Shown here piece after piece: positions 1 to 7,567 of a stretch of DNA of 64,000 nt. The stretch comes from Marinicella pacifica. GTDB taxonomy: Bacteria; Pseudomonadota; Gammaproteobacteria; Xanthomonadales; Marinicellaceae. Under the pieces are notes generated by a model. The model made no database searches. It worked only from the letters and a program-made list of their open reading frames with translations, and had not been told where the DNA came from. The stretch's first letter is position 1; each line of letters begins with the position of its first letter. Position numbers and translations under genes: made by a program. The DNA lies in the NCBI RefSeq assembly GCF_014636635.1, contig NZ_BMEO01000003.1, forward strand, positions 248,001 to 312,000. Direction: 5' to 3'.

Positions 1-89
1 CTCGACGCATTATCAATGAGATAGACCGGGTTTCTCGTGTGGTATATGATATCTCAAGTAAACCCCCGGCCACCATTGAATGGGAGTAA
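1..89 (+). CDS. guaA: GMP synthase (glutamine-hydrolysing), 3' end only
   Basis: The reading frame beginning at base 3 encodes a C-terminal tail ending in KPPATIEWE followed by TAA at 87-89. This tail is the characteristic C-terminus of GuaA, the enzyme that aminates XMP to GMP using glutamine. The 5' part lies outside the window. The stop overlaps the first codons of tadA by 10 bases, so the two genes are probably cotranscribed. Identification rests on the short conserved tail only. Confidence 0.85.
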   Translation, partial: RRIINEIDRVSRVVYDISSKPPATIEWE

Positions 90-568
90 GCGCTCAACAA
101 GATGAAGATTTTATGCTGTTAGCTTTACAGCAAGCCAAGTTAGCGGCCGAATTGGGTGAAGTGCCGGTGGGGGCGGTTGTGGTGTATGAGAATAGCATCA
201 TTGCCAGGGCGCATAATCAACAAATCACTACTCAAAATCCCACAGCTCATGCTGAGGTACTGGTGCTGGAACAAGCGGCACAAGTCGTTGAAAATTACCG
301 ATTGCCCGGATGCACTTTGTATGTCACATTAGAGCCTTGTTTAATGTGCGTAGGCGCGATGGTTCATGCACGCATTGAGCGGCTGGTTTATGGTGCTGCT
401 GATCCTAAAACCGGAATGGCGGGTACTGTGGATAACTTATTTGAGCAACCTTACCACAATCACCGCATCAGTTATGATGGCGGTATCATGGCTGAAAAAT
501 GTGGACAATTATTACAGGATTTTTTTAAAGCCAGACGTCTGGCGAAAAAATCCATACGTTCAGAGTAA
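80..568 (+). CDS. tadA: tRNA-specific adenosine deaminase TadA
   Basis: TadA deaminates the wobble adenosine of tRNA-Arg(ACG) to inosine. The 162-residue product has the zinc deaminase signature: TAHAEV with zinc ligand His57 and catalytic Glu59, and PCLMC with zinc ligands Cys87 and Cys90. Length matches the family (about 160-170). The first ATG overlaps the guaA stop; an internal ATG at 112 is possible but would trim the N-terminus. It converges on the transglycosylase gene with only 2 bp between the stop codons, and no terminator hairpin is visible there. Confidence 0.93.
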   Translation: MGVSAQQDEDFMLLALQQAKLAAELGEVPVGAVVVYENSIIARAHNQQITTQNPTAHAEVLVLEQAAQVVENYRLPGCTLYVTLEPCLMCVGAMVHARIERLVYGAADPKTGMAGTVDNLFEQPYHNHRISYDGGIMAEKCGQLLQDFFKARRLAKKSIRSE

Positions 569-570
569 AA

Positions 571-1299
571 TCAGGGTGATGCCGTTGCAGACACGCCGGT
601 GGTCACAACCCGGCTGTTACTAATGGCATTCAGGCGTTGCTGGTTTTGTTTGTAACGGTTGTACAAGATTTTAACCCGACGAACGTATTCTTTGGTTTCA
701 GGAAAAGGTGGTATTTGTCTGTTATAGCGTTCAACCGCGGTTTCTCCCGAGTTGTAGGCCGCCAGATAAATGTCCATATTTTTGTAAGCATTTTTTAAGT
801 GTTTCAAATAGGCCGCACCGCCAAGAATATTTTGTTTGGCGTCAAAGGGATTGTTGACCGCATAGGTTTTTTGGGTCAAAGGCATCAATTGCATAAGTCC
901 TTGTGCACCGGCCGATGAGACGGCAGCCACTTTGTAAGCCGATTCTGCGTGAATAACCGCCTGTATCAGCGCTTTTTCAACACCATGGGTGGTGACCGCA
1001 TGGTCAATTTCCGCCTGGTATAAATCGGTGATTAAAGGGGTGTTTTTCCAATCGACACTGTTGCGCCACACAGAACACTCAGGACAGCGAATATTAAGAA
1101 TATGGTAGGATTTGCCCCTCGGTTTTTTAGAGGAGTAGTGTATAATGCCTTGCGCATCCACGTGTTTATAAACTTTCATATTGCCGGCCTGGGCTGTATT
1201 TAATCCCCAGCCAAACAAACATAAGGCGGTCAAAGCCCACGAAATGAGTTTAAAGCATGTTCCGTTAACCGGCTTCAAAATGGATGTTTTTAAGGTCAT
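571..1299 (-). CDS. Periplasmic lytic transglycosylase (SLT domain) with N-terminal DUF4124-like segment
   Basis: The 242-residue protein has an N-terminal signal peptide with likely cleavage after AQA (residue 38). A short VYKHVDAQGIIHYSSKKP segment of DUF4124 type and a CPEC pair follow. Residues 100-225 form a soluble lytic transglycosylase domain with catalytic Glu119 in HAES, GAQGLMQLMP and AAYNSGE motifs. Such enzymes cleave peptidoglycan between MurNAc and GlcNAc to give 1,6-anhydro ends. It is transcribed divergently from the DUF4398 gene. An AT-rich -10-like TATAAT on the minus strand at 1344-1349 lies in the shared upstream region. Confidence 0.85.
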   Translation of the reverse strand: MTLKTSILKPVNGTCFKLISWALTALCLFGWGLNTAQAGNMKVYKHVDAQGIIHYSSKKPRGKSYHILNIRCPECSVWRNSVDWKNTPLITDLYQAEIDHAVTTHGVEKALIQAVIHAESAYKVAAVSSAGAQGLMQLMPLTQKTYAVNNPFDAKQNILGGAAYLKHLKNAYKNMDIYLAAYNSGETAVERYNRQIPPFPETKEYVRRVKILYNRYKQNQQRLNAISNSRVVTTGVSATASP

Positions 1300-1343
1300 G
1301 TTAAGAACTTGTGTTTTAAAGTGGTACTGTTTATCATGACCGA

Positions 1344-1351
1344 ATTATAAT
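1344..1351. promoter_or_regulatory. Possible shared -10 element of divergent genes
   Basis: The segment ATTATAAT contains TATAAT on both strands (plus 1346-1351, minus 1349-1344) between the divergent transglycosylase and DUF4398 genes. A TTGTTA -35-like hexamer lies 18 bp away for the minus strand (plus coordinates 1368-1373). No good -35 is seen for the plus strand. This is pattern evidence only. Confidence 0.35.
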
Positions 1352-1377
1352 TTATTTCAACGGCTTTTAACAAACTG

Positions 1378-1785
1378 ATGAAGCAAAATATGATGACAAA
1401 ACCCTTACAATCGCTCAAAAAAGCTCTGTTGTTAGCCTTTTTAAGCACGTTAATTGCTTGTTCGCCGCCGACAGTGGTTGAGATTAATGACAACACCTAT
1501 TACCAGCTTGAAGAACAGGTAGAAGCCGTCAAAAATTCTCAAGTGGCGGATGCGGCGCCGCTTGAAATGAAATTTATCACCGAAAAATTACAACGCGCCA
1601 AAAAAGCCAAAGCCATGGGTGAAAAACGCGAAGAAGCACGCCTGACCCAGCAAATACGATCAGATATTGAGGTGGCCCGCTTACGTGCTAAAGTTAATCG
1701 AATGAATCAGGCCCTGCTTGAAAAGCGCGATGAATTATCGGCGGCCCGGGTTTACCTGCAACAACTGGAGGCCCAATTACCATGA
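1378..1785 (+). CDS. DUF4398-type lipoprotein with coiled-coil body
   Basis: The 135-residue product starts with a lipoprotein signal: basic n-region, hydrophobic stretch and lipobox LIAC with Cys28, so it is probably lipid-anchored. The rest is a charged helical region of about 90 residues resembling DUF4398 proteins. Starts at 1390 and 1393 are also possible; GAAG at 1380-1383 is spaced better for these. The stop overlaps the next start by 4 bp (ATGA), so it is translationally coupled to the OmpA-like gene. The function is unknown, but the pairing points to a cell-envelope role. Confidence 0.7.
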   Translation: MKQNMMTKPLQSLKKALLLAFLSTLIACSPPTVVEINDNTYYQLEEQVEAVKNSQVADAAPLEMKFITEKLQRAKKAKAMGEKREEARLTQQIRSDIEVARLRAKVNRMNQALLEKRDELSAARVYLQQLEAQLP

Positions 1786-2744
1786 ATAAAATGGTTATTG
1801 TGATGTTACTGACGTTATTTGTCAGTTATTTATCAGCCAAAGAAAACCTGGAACTGGAATCTTTGCGCATTGAATTTGATAATTTTATCACTGAACAAAA
1901 ATACAAACCCTACGCCAAAAAGGAAAAAGCCCAGGCCAAATCAGCCATTGAAGCCTTGTATAACCAGCGCGGTGAAGTGAAGAATCATGCCGTCTATATG
2001 GCCCGCAATCACTTAAAAAAGGCCAAGCTGGCGGCGGAAGCGGGCTATTTGGATCAAGCGCTGAAAGAGACAGAGGCACATTTACAAACGGTCAACATGA
2101 AAACCCTGAAAGCTGAAGCGCAACTGGCTCGCATGGAAGCTGATCGGGCCCAGTTGCTGATTAAATTACATGCCGAAGAGGCTGAACGGGCGCGTCAGGA
2201 AAAACAAAATGCCCTGGAACTGGCCAATCAGAAAGCCAGTGAAGCAGAGATGACCCAGGCAGAACTGGAAGCGGCGCAGGCGTATGCTAAAGCGCAGGAA
2301 AAAGTGGCGGCACTGGCCAAAGAAGAGGCGGATTTGGCGTTTGCTGAAATTGAAGCCTTGCGGATGCAATTAGAATCTCTGGTTGCCAAAGAAACCGACG
2401 CCGGTCTGATGATGACGCTGGGCGATTTTGTGTTTGATTCTGGTTCTGCCAACTTAAAACAAGCAGCGGTGGATAATTTTGATCGGGTGATGCAGTTTAT
2501 CAGTGGTTATCCCGGGCGAAAAATTCGCATTGAAGGCCACACCGATTCCACCGGCAGTGAAGACTTAAACCAAAAATTATCCCAAAAACGTGCTGATGCT
2601 GTGAAACAATTGTTGATTAAAAATGGCATTGAAGCCGAACGCATAAACGCCGTTGGTCAGGGTGAATCACATCCGGTGGCGACCAACAACACAGAAGCCG
2701 GCAAAGCCAAAAATCGTCGGGTTGAAATCATTCTCCTTAAATAA
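1782..2744 (+). CDS. OmpA-family peptidoglycan-binding protein with coiled-coil N-terminus
   Basis: The 320-residue protein begins with a signal peptide. Residues 20-200 are a DUF4398-like, Ala/Glu/Lys-rich coiled coil. Residues 208-320 form an OmpA C-terminal domain with FDSGSANL, the peptidoglycan-binding loop IEGHTDSTGSEDLNQKLSQ and a GQGESHPV/NRRVEI end. The domain non-covalently binds diaminopimelate in peptidoglycan. There is no N-terminal beta-barrel, so it probably spans the periplasm as a rod. It is coupled by a 4-bp overlap to the DUF4398 lipoprotein, suggesting both form one envelope-tethering unit. Confidence 0.82.
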   Translation: MNKMVIVMLLTLFVSYLSAKENLELESLRIEFDNFITEQKYKPYAKKEKAQAKSAIEALYNQRGEVKNHAVYMARNHLKKAKLAAEAGYLDQALKETEAHLQTVNMKTLKAEAQLARMEADRAQLLIKLHAEEAERARQEKQNALELANQKASEAEMTQAELEAAQAYAKAQEKVAALAKEEADLAFAEIEALRMQLESLVAKETDAGLMMTLGDFVFDSGSANLKQAAVDNFDRVMQFISGYPGRKIRIEGHTDSTGSEDLNQKLSQKRADAVKQLLIKNGIEAERINAVGQGESHPVATNNTEAGKAKNRRVEIILLK

Positions 2745-2755
2745 AAGGCCATTAC

Positions 2756-4132
2756 ATGCAAGTTGTTAATTCCGTGGTCGATCTGATCGGCCGCACACCC
2801 ATGGTGAAAGTCAATCATTTGGACACCGGTCCTTGTGAACTGTATTTAAAACTGGAAAACATGAATCCCGGTGGTTCGATTAAAGACCGCATTGGTTTGA
2901 CCATGATTGAAGAGGCTGAAAAAGCCGGTAAGATTAAACCCGGTGACACCCTGGTGGAGGGCACCGCCGGTAACACCGGTATTGGTTTGGCGCTGGTGGC
3001 GGCGCAAAAAGGCTATCAGCTCATTCTGGTGATTCCCGATAAAATGAGCAAAGAAAAAATCTTTAACCTCAAAGCCATGGGTGCTGAAATCGTCCTGACC
3101 CGTTCCGATGTGGCCAAAGGCCATCCACAGTATTATCAGGATTTGGCCCAATCCATTGCCGATGAAACCCCCGGTGCTTATTTCATCAATCAGTTTGGCA
3201 ATCCGGATAACCCCAAAGCCCATTACCAAACCACCGCACCTGAGATATTTGAACAATTGGACAATCAGGTGGACGCCATCGTGTTTGGGGTTGGTTCCAG
3301 TGGTACGGTCACCGGTTTAAGTCAGTATATTGATGAACACCGCGCGGATACAGAACTGATTTTAGCTGATCCGGTGGGCAGTATTCTGGCTGAATACATC
3401 AATGAAGGCACTTTGAGCACCAAAAGTGGTAGTTGGAAGGTGGAGGGTATTGGAGAAGACTTTTTACCCACCATCAGTGATTTCAGTCATGTCACCAAAG
3501 CTTATTCGGTGAGTGATAAAGAGAGCTTTCACTATGGCCGTGAATTGCTATCAAAAGAAGGTGTGCTCGGTGGTTCATCCACCGGTACCATCTTAAAAGC
3601 CGCGCTTGATTATTGTCAGTCAGCCACTAAACCTAAAAAAGTGGTGGCCATCGTCTGTGATACCGGTAATAAGTACCTGTCAAAAATGTATAATGATTAT
3701 TGGATGATGGATAATGGTTATATGGAAACGCCGGTGCACGGTGATTTACGCGACCTGATTGCCAGGCCTTATCAGAATAATGACACCATTGTAATGCGAC
3801 CGGATGAAACCCTGGCCGATGTCTATCAACGCATGAAATTGTATGATGTATCCCAGTTACCGGTGATGGCCGACAATGAAATTGTGGGTATTATTGATGA
3901 ATCTGATGTGTTGTTGACGGTGTTTGATAATGCCGAAGCCTTTAATAACAGTGTAACTTCAGCCATGACCGATCAGCTTGAATTTTTAGATGTCAAAGCT
4001 GAAATCAAAGAATTATTGCCGGTTTTTGAAGCGGGTCGGGTGGCCATTGTTAAACAGGATAATGAATTCTTAGGTCTCATCACCCGTATTGATTTACTTA
4101 ACTATTTACGCCGTTCTGATCAAAACCAATAA
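2756..4132 (+). CDS. cbs: Cystathionine beta-synthase with CBS-pair domain
   Basis: The N-terminal 320 residues are a PLP-dependent cysteine synthase/CBS fold with the cofactor lysine at Lys43 in GGSIKDRIG, the EGTAGNTGIGLA substrate loop and the GSSTGT phosphate-binding loop. Residues 340-455 form a tandem CBS pair, likely regulatory. The 458-residue length fits bacterial CBS enzymes that condense serine with homocysteine and can release H2S from cysteine. An AAGG ribosome site precedes the ATG. An aldo/keto reductase follows after 6 bp and a persulfide-dioxygenase-like gene comes next, which suggests sulfur metabolism. No cystathionine gamma-lyase is adjacent, so O-acetylserine sulfhydrylase activity cannot be excluded. 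Confidence 0.85.
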   Translation: MQVVNSVVDLIGRTPMVKVNHLDTGPCELYLKLENMNPGGSIKDRIGLTMIEEAEKAGKIKPGDTLVEGTAGNTGIGLALVAAQKGYQLILVIPDKMSKEKIFNLKAMGAEIVLTRSDVAKGHPQYYQDLAQSIADETPGAYFINQFGNPDNPKAHYQTTAPEIFEQLDNQVDAIVFGVGSSGTVTGLSQYIDEHRADTELILADPVGSILAEYINEGTLSTKSGSWKVEGIGEDFLPTISDFSHVTKAYSVSDKESFHYGRELLSKEGVLGGSSTGTILKAALDYCQSATKPKKVVAIVCDTGNKYLSKMYNDYWMMDNGYMETPVHGDLRDLIARPYQNNDTIVMRPDETLADVYQRMKLYDVSQLPVMADNEIVGIIDESDVLLTVFDNAEAFNNSVTSAMTDQLEFLDVKAEIKELLPVFEAGRVAIVKQDNEFLGLITRIDLLNYLRRSDQNQ

Positions 4133-4138
4133 CACCTT

Positions 4139-5062
4139 ATGCAATATCGGCCATTGGCACAGTTTCAGGTCTCAGAAGTGGGCCTGGGCTGCGCCAGTTA
4201 CTGGGGCAAAAAGCACTTTTCCGAACAACAGGCAAGTCATGTGGTACAAACTGCGTTGGAGCAGGGTATTAACTACATGGATACCGGTGCCAGTTATTCG
4301 GGCGGTTATGCCGAGCAGCGTTTAGGTCGTATCCTTAGACATGTAGCCGATAAAGACACGCTTGTTGTCAGCAGTAAAGTTGGCACCGAAGTGGGGCGTT
4401 TTGGGCGCTTATACAAAGACTTTAGCCCTCAAAATATACGACATTCATGTGAACGCAGTCTAACACGATTAGGTATTGAGCAACTGTCTGTTTGCTTTTT
4501 GCATGGTCCCAATGTTGAAGATTTTAACGATAAAACCTATCAAACGCTGGCTGAGTTAAAACAAGCCGGAAAAGTGGCTTTATGGGGCGTTAACACATTT
4601 AATCCGCACATCATTCAACTGACTCAGGAAAGTCATCAGTTTGATGTGTTGATGACTGACTTTAATATTTTCAAACCGCATCAGCTTAATACCTTAAAAT
4701 CAGCGCGACAACAGGGTCTGGAGGTCATTATTGCCGGCGCTTTAGGCAGTGCTTTGTACAGTCGTGAATGGCAACGGGCTTATCGATTAAAAAACCTGTG
4801 GTATAAATTACGGGCCTTTAAAAATAATCGAGCGCAACTAAAAGCGGCTAAGTATTTTGACTTCCTGAATACACATCCTGATTTAACTGCAACCCAACTG
4901 GCTTTGGCTTATGTCTTGCGATTTAATTGTTTTTCATCGGCCTTAATCGGCAGTACATCAGCCGGGCATATTCGGGACTTGACAGCTGTCAGTGGTCAAT
5001 CTATCCCGTCAGAGTACTTTCAACAAATCAGCCAAGCGCAAAAACACTGTGGTTTTGTTTGA
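4139..5062 (+). CDS. Aldo/keto reductase family oxidoreductase
   Basis: This 307-residue TIM-barrel protein has the AKR catalytic tetrad in order: Asp48 and Tyr53 in MDTGASYSGG, Lys80 in VSSKVG, and His122 in FLHGP. It should reduce carbonyl substrates with NADPH, but the substrate cannot be read from sequence. The start lies 6 bp after cbs, so the two are probably one transcript. The last bases hold the -35 element of the next gene's promoter. Confidence 0.8.
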   Translation: MQYRPLAQFQVSEVGLGCASYWGKKHFSEQQASHVVQTALEQGINYMDTGASYSGGYAEQRLGRILRHVADKDTLVVSSKVGTEVGRFGRLYKDFSPQNIRHSCERSLTRLGIEQLSVCFLHGPNVEDFNDKTYQTLAELKQAGKVALWGVNTFNPHIIQLTQESHQFDVLMTDFNIFKPHQLNTLKSARQQGLEVIIAGALGSALYSREWQRAYRLKNLWYKLRAFKNNRAQLKAAKYFDFLNTHPDLTATQLALAYVLRFNCFSSALIGSTSAGHIRDLTAVSGQSIPSEYFQQISQAQKHCGFV

Positions 5063-5087
5063 TTAAACCAGACTTTCAATATATAAT
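5059..5087 (+). promoter_or_regulatory. Sigma70-type promoter of the metallohydrolase gene
   Basis: A TTGATT -35 (5059-5064), 17-bp spacer and perfect TATAAT -10 (5082-5087) precede the MBL-fold gene. The predicted start of transcription is near 5094, about 20 bases upstream of the ATG. The element overlaps the end of the preceding gene and the palindrome at 5084-5102. Confidence 0.65.
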
Positions 5088-5102
5088 ATAATACTTATAT
5101 TA
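5084..5102. promoter_or_regulatory. Perfect AT-rich palindrome overlapping the -10 box, candidate repressor operator
   Basis: TAATATAA (5084-5091), a TAC spacer, then TTATATTA (5095-5102) make an 8-bp perfect inverted repeat. It covers the 3' half of the -10 box and the predicted transcription start, a classical repressor position. Genes of this enzyme type are regulated by BigR/SqrR-like ArsR-family sulfide sensors binding AT-rich palindromes in Agrobacterium, Xylella and Rhodobacter. No such regulator gene is within the window, so the binding protein is unidentified. Confidence 0.5.
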
Positions 5103-5115
5103 AGTAGAGTGTTCT

Positions 5116-5970
5116 ATGCATATTGAATCTTTTTATCATCAAGATACCGCCACCTGGACCTATGTGGTGGTGGATATAGCGACCCGACAGTGTGCCGTCA
5201 TTGACCCGGTGCTTGATTATAATCAAGATGCAGCCCGTTACAGCACTGAATCAGTGGCAGAGGTGATTGCGTATATTAAGCATCAGAATTTAACCCTGCA
5301 ATACCTGTTAGAAACGCATATCCATGCCGATCATATCAGTGCCAGCCATTATTTAAAGCAGCAGTTAGGTGGTGAGACAGGCATTGGTTCGGGTATTGTC
5401 AAGGTGTTAAAACATTGGGTACCGGTGTTTGAAACCGAGCAGGATACCGCCATGGATGGTTCTCAGTTCGATCATTTGTTTGAAGATGGCGATACTTTTC
5501 GAATCGGTGAATTAAACGCGCGTGTTATGCATACGCCGGGTCACACACCGGCCTGTGCCAGTTATCTAATCGAGTCGGCGGTGTTTGTCGGTGATACCTT
5601 GTTTGCACCGGATGGCGGAACGGCCCGTGTTGATTTTCCCGGTGGCAGTGCCGAACAAATGTATCATTCCATCCAAAAACTCTATGCCTTGCCTGATGAG
5701 ACAATGATGTATTTGTGTCATGATTATCCTGATGAAGGCCAACAACCGCGTAACTGCTTTACCGTGGGTGAACAAAAACAACACAACAAAATGATTCAGT
5801 CAGCTACGTCATTGGCAGAATACACCAAAGTCAGACAACAACGGGATGCCAGGCTGGCCGTGCCAAGATTGATTTTGCCGTCCATTCAAACCAATATGCG
5901 TCTGGGTGCATTTGGTGCGGTGTCTGACCAAGGCACACAATTTATTAAAATCCCCATCAATAAACTATGA
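5116..5970 (+). CDS. MBL-fold metallohydrolase, persulfide dioxygenase/Blh-like
   Basis: The 284-residue protein has the metallo-beta-lactamase motif HIHADH (His68, His70, Asp72, His73), with His143 in HTPGHTP and Asp160 in VGDTLF. The segment GTARVDFPGGSAE matches the ETHE1/Blh group of Fe(II) persulfide dioxygenases, which oxidise glutathione persulfide to sulfite. There is no fused rhodanese domain. It lies downstream of cbs, fitting removal of excess reactive sulfur. It has its own promoter and operator-like palindrome. A glyoxalase II role is less likely given the DFPGG signature. Confidence 0.75.
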   Translation: MHIESFYHQDTATWTYVVVDIATRQCAVIDPVLDYNQDAARYSTESVAEVIAYIKHQNLTLQYLLETHIHADHISASHYLKQQLGGETGIGSGIVKVLKHWVPVFETEQDTAMDGSQFDHLFEDGDTFRIGELNARVMHTPGHTPACASYLIESAVFVGDTLFAPDGGTARVDFPGGSAEQMYHSIQKLYALPDETMMYLCHDYPDEGQQPRNCFTVGEQKQHNKMIQSATSLAEYTKVRQQRDARLAVPRLILPSIQTNMRLGAFGAVSDQGTQFIKIPINKL

Positions 5971-5977
5971 GAAAATC

Positions 5978-6592
5978 ATGAAACAATTAATGTTAATCGC
6001 AACAATCCTGTTTTTAGTGGCGTGCCAGCCACAAACCAAACAACAATCCTCTGAGACTGTCACTGAAGCGGCGGAAATTGATTATTTAAGTCTGGGGCAA
6101 CAACACGCCCAAAAAGCACAACAAAAATTAGGCGGTAATCTGAAAAAAGCCATGCAGGCAAGTGGCCCGGTGGGGGCGCTGCATTTTTGTCATGAGCAAG
6201 CCATTCCCTTAACGCAATCTGTGGTGGCCGGTGATTTACTGGACTTAAAACGGGTGTCAGATAAAAACCGCAATCCGGATAATGTTCCCAATGCCGATGA
6301 ACTTAATTACATTAAACAAGCCAAAGCCCGGTTGGCGGCCGGTGAAAAACCCAGCGGTGAAGTGAGGGAAGCAAATGGCCGGATGGTGGGCTATTATCCC
6401 ATCGTCAGCCAACCGGGCTGTTTACAATGCCACGGTTCAACTAAAACAGACATTGCCCCTGAAACCTTACAAGCCATCAAGGAACGTTACCCCAATGACA
6501 AAGCCACCGGTTTTGATGTCAATCAACTGCGTGGTATTTGGGTGGTGACCATGTCCAAGCACCCATCCCAGCACCCATTAAAGAATCCGTGA
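5978..6592 (+). CDS. DUF3365-type haem-binding lipoprotein
   Basis: The 204-residue product starts at the ATG 8 bp after the metallohydrolase stop. It has a lipoprotein signal with lipobox LVAC (Cys16). The remainder resembles DUF3365 (Tll0287-like haem sensor) proteins: an FCHEQA motif, a conserved KRVSDKNRNPDN stretch and a c-type haem motif CLQCH. It is predicted to be an exported, membrane-anchored cytochrome-like sensor or electron carrier. Its place directly after the persulfide dioxygenase suggests a redox or sulfur-linked role, but that is inference. Confidence 0.72.
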   Translation: MKQLMLIATILFLVACQPQTKQQSSETVTEAAEIDYLSLGQQHAQKAQQKLGGNLKKAMQASGPVGALHFCHEQAIPLTQSVVAGDLLDLKRVSDKNRNPDNVPNADELNYIKQAKARLAAGEKPSGEVREANGRMVGYYPIVSQPGCLQCHGSTKTDIAPETLQAIKERYPNDKATGFDVNQLRGIWVVTMSKHPSQHPLKNP

Positions 6593-6814
6593 AGTTGAAA
6601 ATTGTTAGAACAGTTTAGGATTGTATTCATCTGGATGAATGTAAAGGGTGCTGGGCAGGCCCGGCACTTATTGAGAATCTGTAAGCTTTAATAAATCCGT
6701 AGGTTGGCGCTGAGTAACGCGAAGCCCAACATTTTAGAATTTAGCTTTGATGTTGGGCTTCGCGGAGCTCAGCCCAACCTACACTTTTTTCAAAATAAGT
6801 TATTTTTTTTCAAA
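6593..6814. other. Intergenic stretch with hairpins between convergent genes
   Basis: This 222-bp gap lies between convergent genes and contains no plausible reading frame. It holds a small hairpin at 6625-6640 (ATTCAT/ATGAAT), a GC-rich stem at 6648-6667 (GTGCTGG/CCGGCAC, not followed by a T tract) and the 84-nt palindrome described separately. Confidence 0.6.
6699..6782. repeat. 84-nt intergenic palindromic repeat unit
   Basis: The outer arms GTAGGTTGG (6699-6707) and CCAACCTAC (6774-6782) pair. A GCTGAG/CTCAGC stem with one bulged C continues the helix, and after a 3/3 internal loop a 15-bp perfect stem pairs 6718-6732 with 6750-6764 around a 17-nt loop. GTAGGTTGGG...CGAAGCCCAAC hairpins of this style are dispersed between genes in many proteobacterial genomes. 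It may serve as a bidirectional terminator or mRNA stabiliser between two convergent genes. Only this copy occurs in the window. Confidence 0.7.
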
Positions 6815-7567
6815 TTAAGCCAAAAACCCGCCGTCCACCGGTAAATTAACGCCGGTGATATAACCGGCCTGGTCACTGGCCAGAAATAAATAGGCGGGGG
6901 CGATTTCTTCCGGTTGTGCCATGCGGCCCATGGGGATTTGTGGCAGTATCATTTTTAACATGGCTTCGTTCTGGGTCAATGCTGAGGCGAATTTGGTGTC
7001 GGTTAAACCGGGTAGAACGGCGTTGACGCGAATACCATGGGCGGCACATTCTTTGGCGAAGCTCCGGGTCATGGCCATAATGGCGGTTTTGGTCACTGAA
7101 TAAATGCCCTGCATGGGCGCAGGATCAGCGCCGTTAACTGATGCGGTGTTAATAATGACACCGCTGCCCTGTTTTTTCATTTGTTGCCCGGCCAGTTGGC
7201 TCAAGTGAAAATAACCTTCAATATTAACTTCAATGGTTTTTTTCATGGCATCATAACCGGTGTCAAGAACCGGTCCGAAATAGGGGTTGGCGGCGGCATT
7301 GTTAATCAATACATCAATCCGTCCGCACTGTTCAACCACCTGGCTAATCAGTCGTTCCCGCGAGGTTTTATCGCCGTTATGACAAACGATGGCGTGGGTT
7401 TTGCCGCCCAGCTTGCGAATATCCTCAGCCACTTGATCAATACTGTCTTGTTTACGGGAGCTGACTACCACGGTGGCCCCGGCTTTTGCAAACTGATGGG
7501 CAGCGGTTTCGCCAATACCCCGGCTGGCACCGGTTATAACGACAACCTTTTTATTAAAATCATACAT
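6815..7567 (-). CDS. SDR-family oxidoreductase
   Basis: The 250-residue protein has a Rossmann glycine motif TGASRGIG near residue 13, the NNAA structural motif, catalytic Ser in INTASVNG, and a YSVTK catalytic Tyr-Lys pair. It ends in PVDGG as in FabG-like reductases. It should interconvert a hydroxyl and a ketone with NAD(P)H. It is the last gene of a four-gene minus-strand operon and overlaps the upstream kinase-like gene by 8 bp. The operon suggests a hydroxyacyl-CoA substrate; this is inference. Confidence 0.82.
   Translation of the reverse strand: MYDFNKKVVVITGASRGIGETAAHQFAKAGATVVVSSRKQDSIDQVAEDIRKLGGKTHAIVCHNGDKTSRERLISQVVEQCGRIDVLINNAAANPYFGPVLDTGYDAMKKTIEVNIEGYFHLSQLAGQQMKKQGSGVIINTASVNGADPAPMQGIYSVTKTAIMAMTRSFAKECAAHGIRVNAVLPGLTDTKFASALTQNEAMLKMILPQIPMGRMAQPEEIAPAYLFLASDQAGYITGVNLPVDGGFLA

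Noticed and set aside
2166-2452. Open minus-strand frames inside the OmpA-like gene
   Set aside because: They lie fully within the coiled-coil coding region, have no recognisable motif or ribosome site, and are explained by the repetitive Ala/Glu/Lys codons of the plus-strand gene.
6648-6667. GC-rich hairpin after the DUF3365 gene as a terminator
   Set aside because: The stem is good, but it is not followed by a T tract on either strand, so I did not list it as a terminator.
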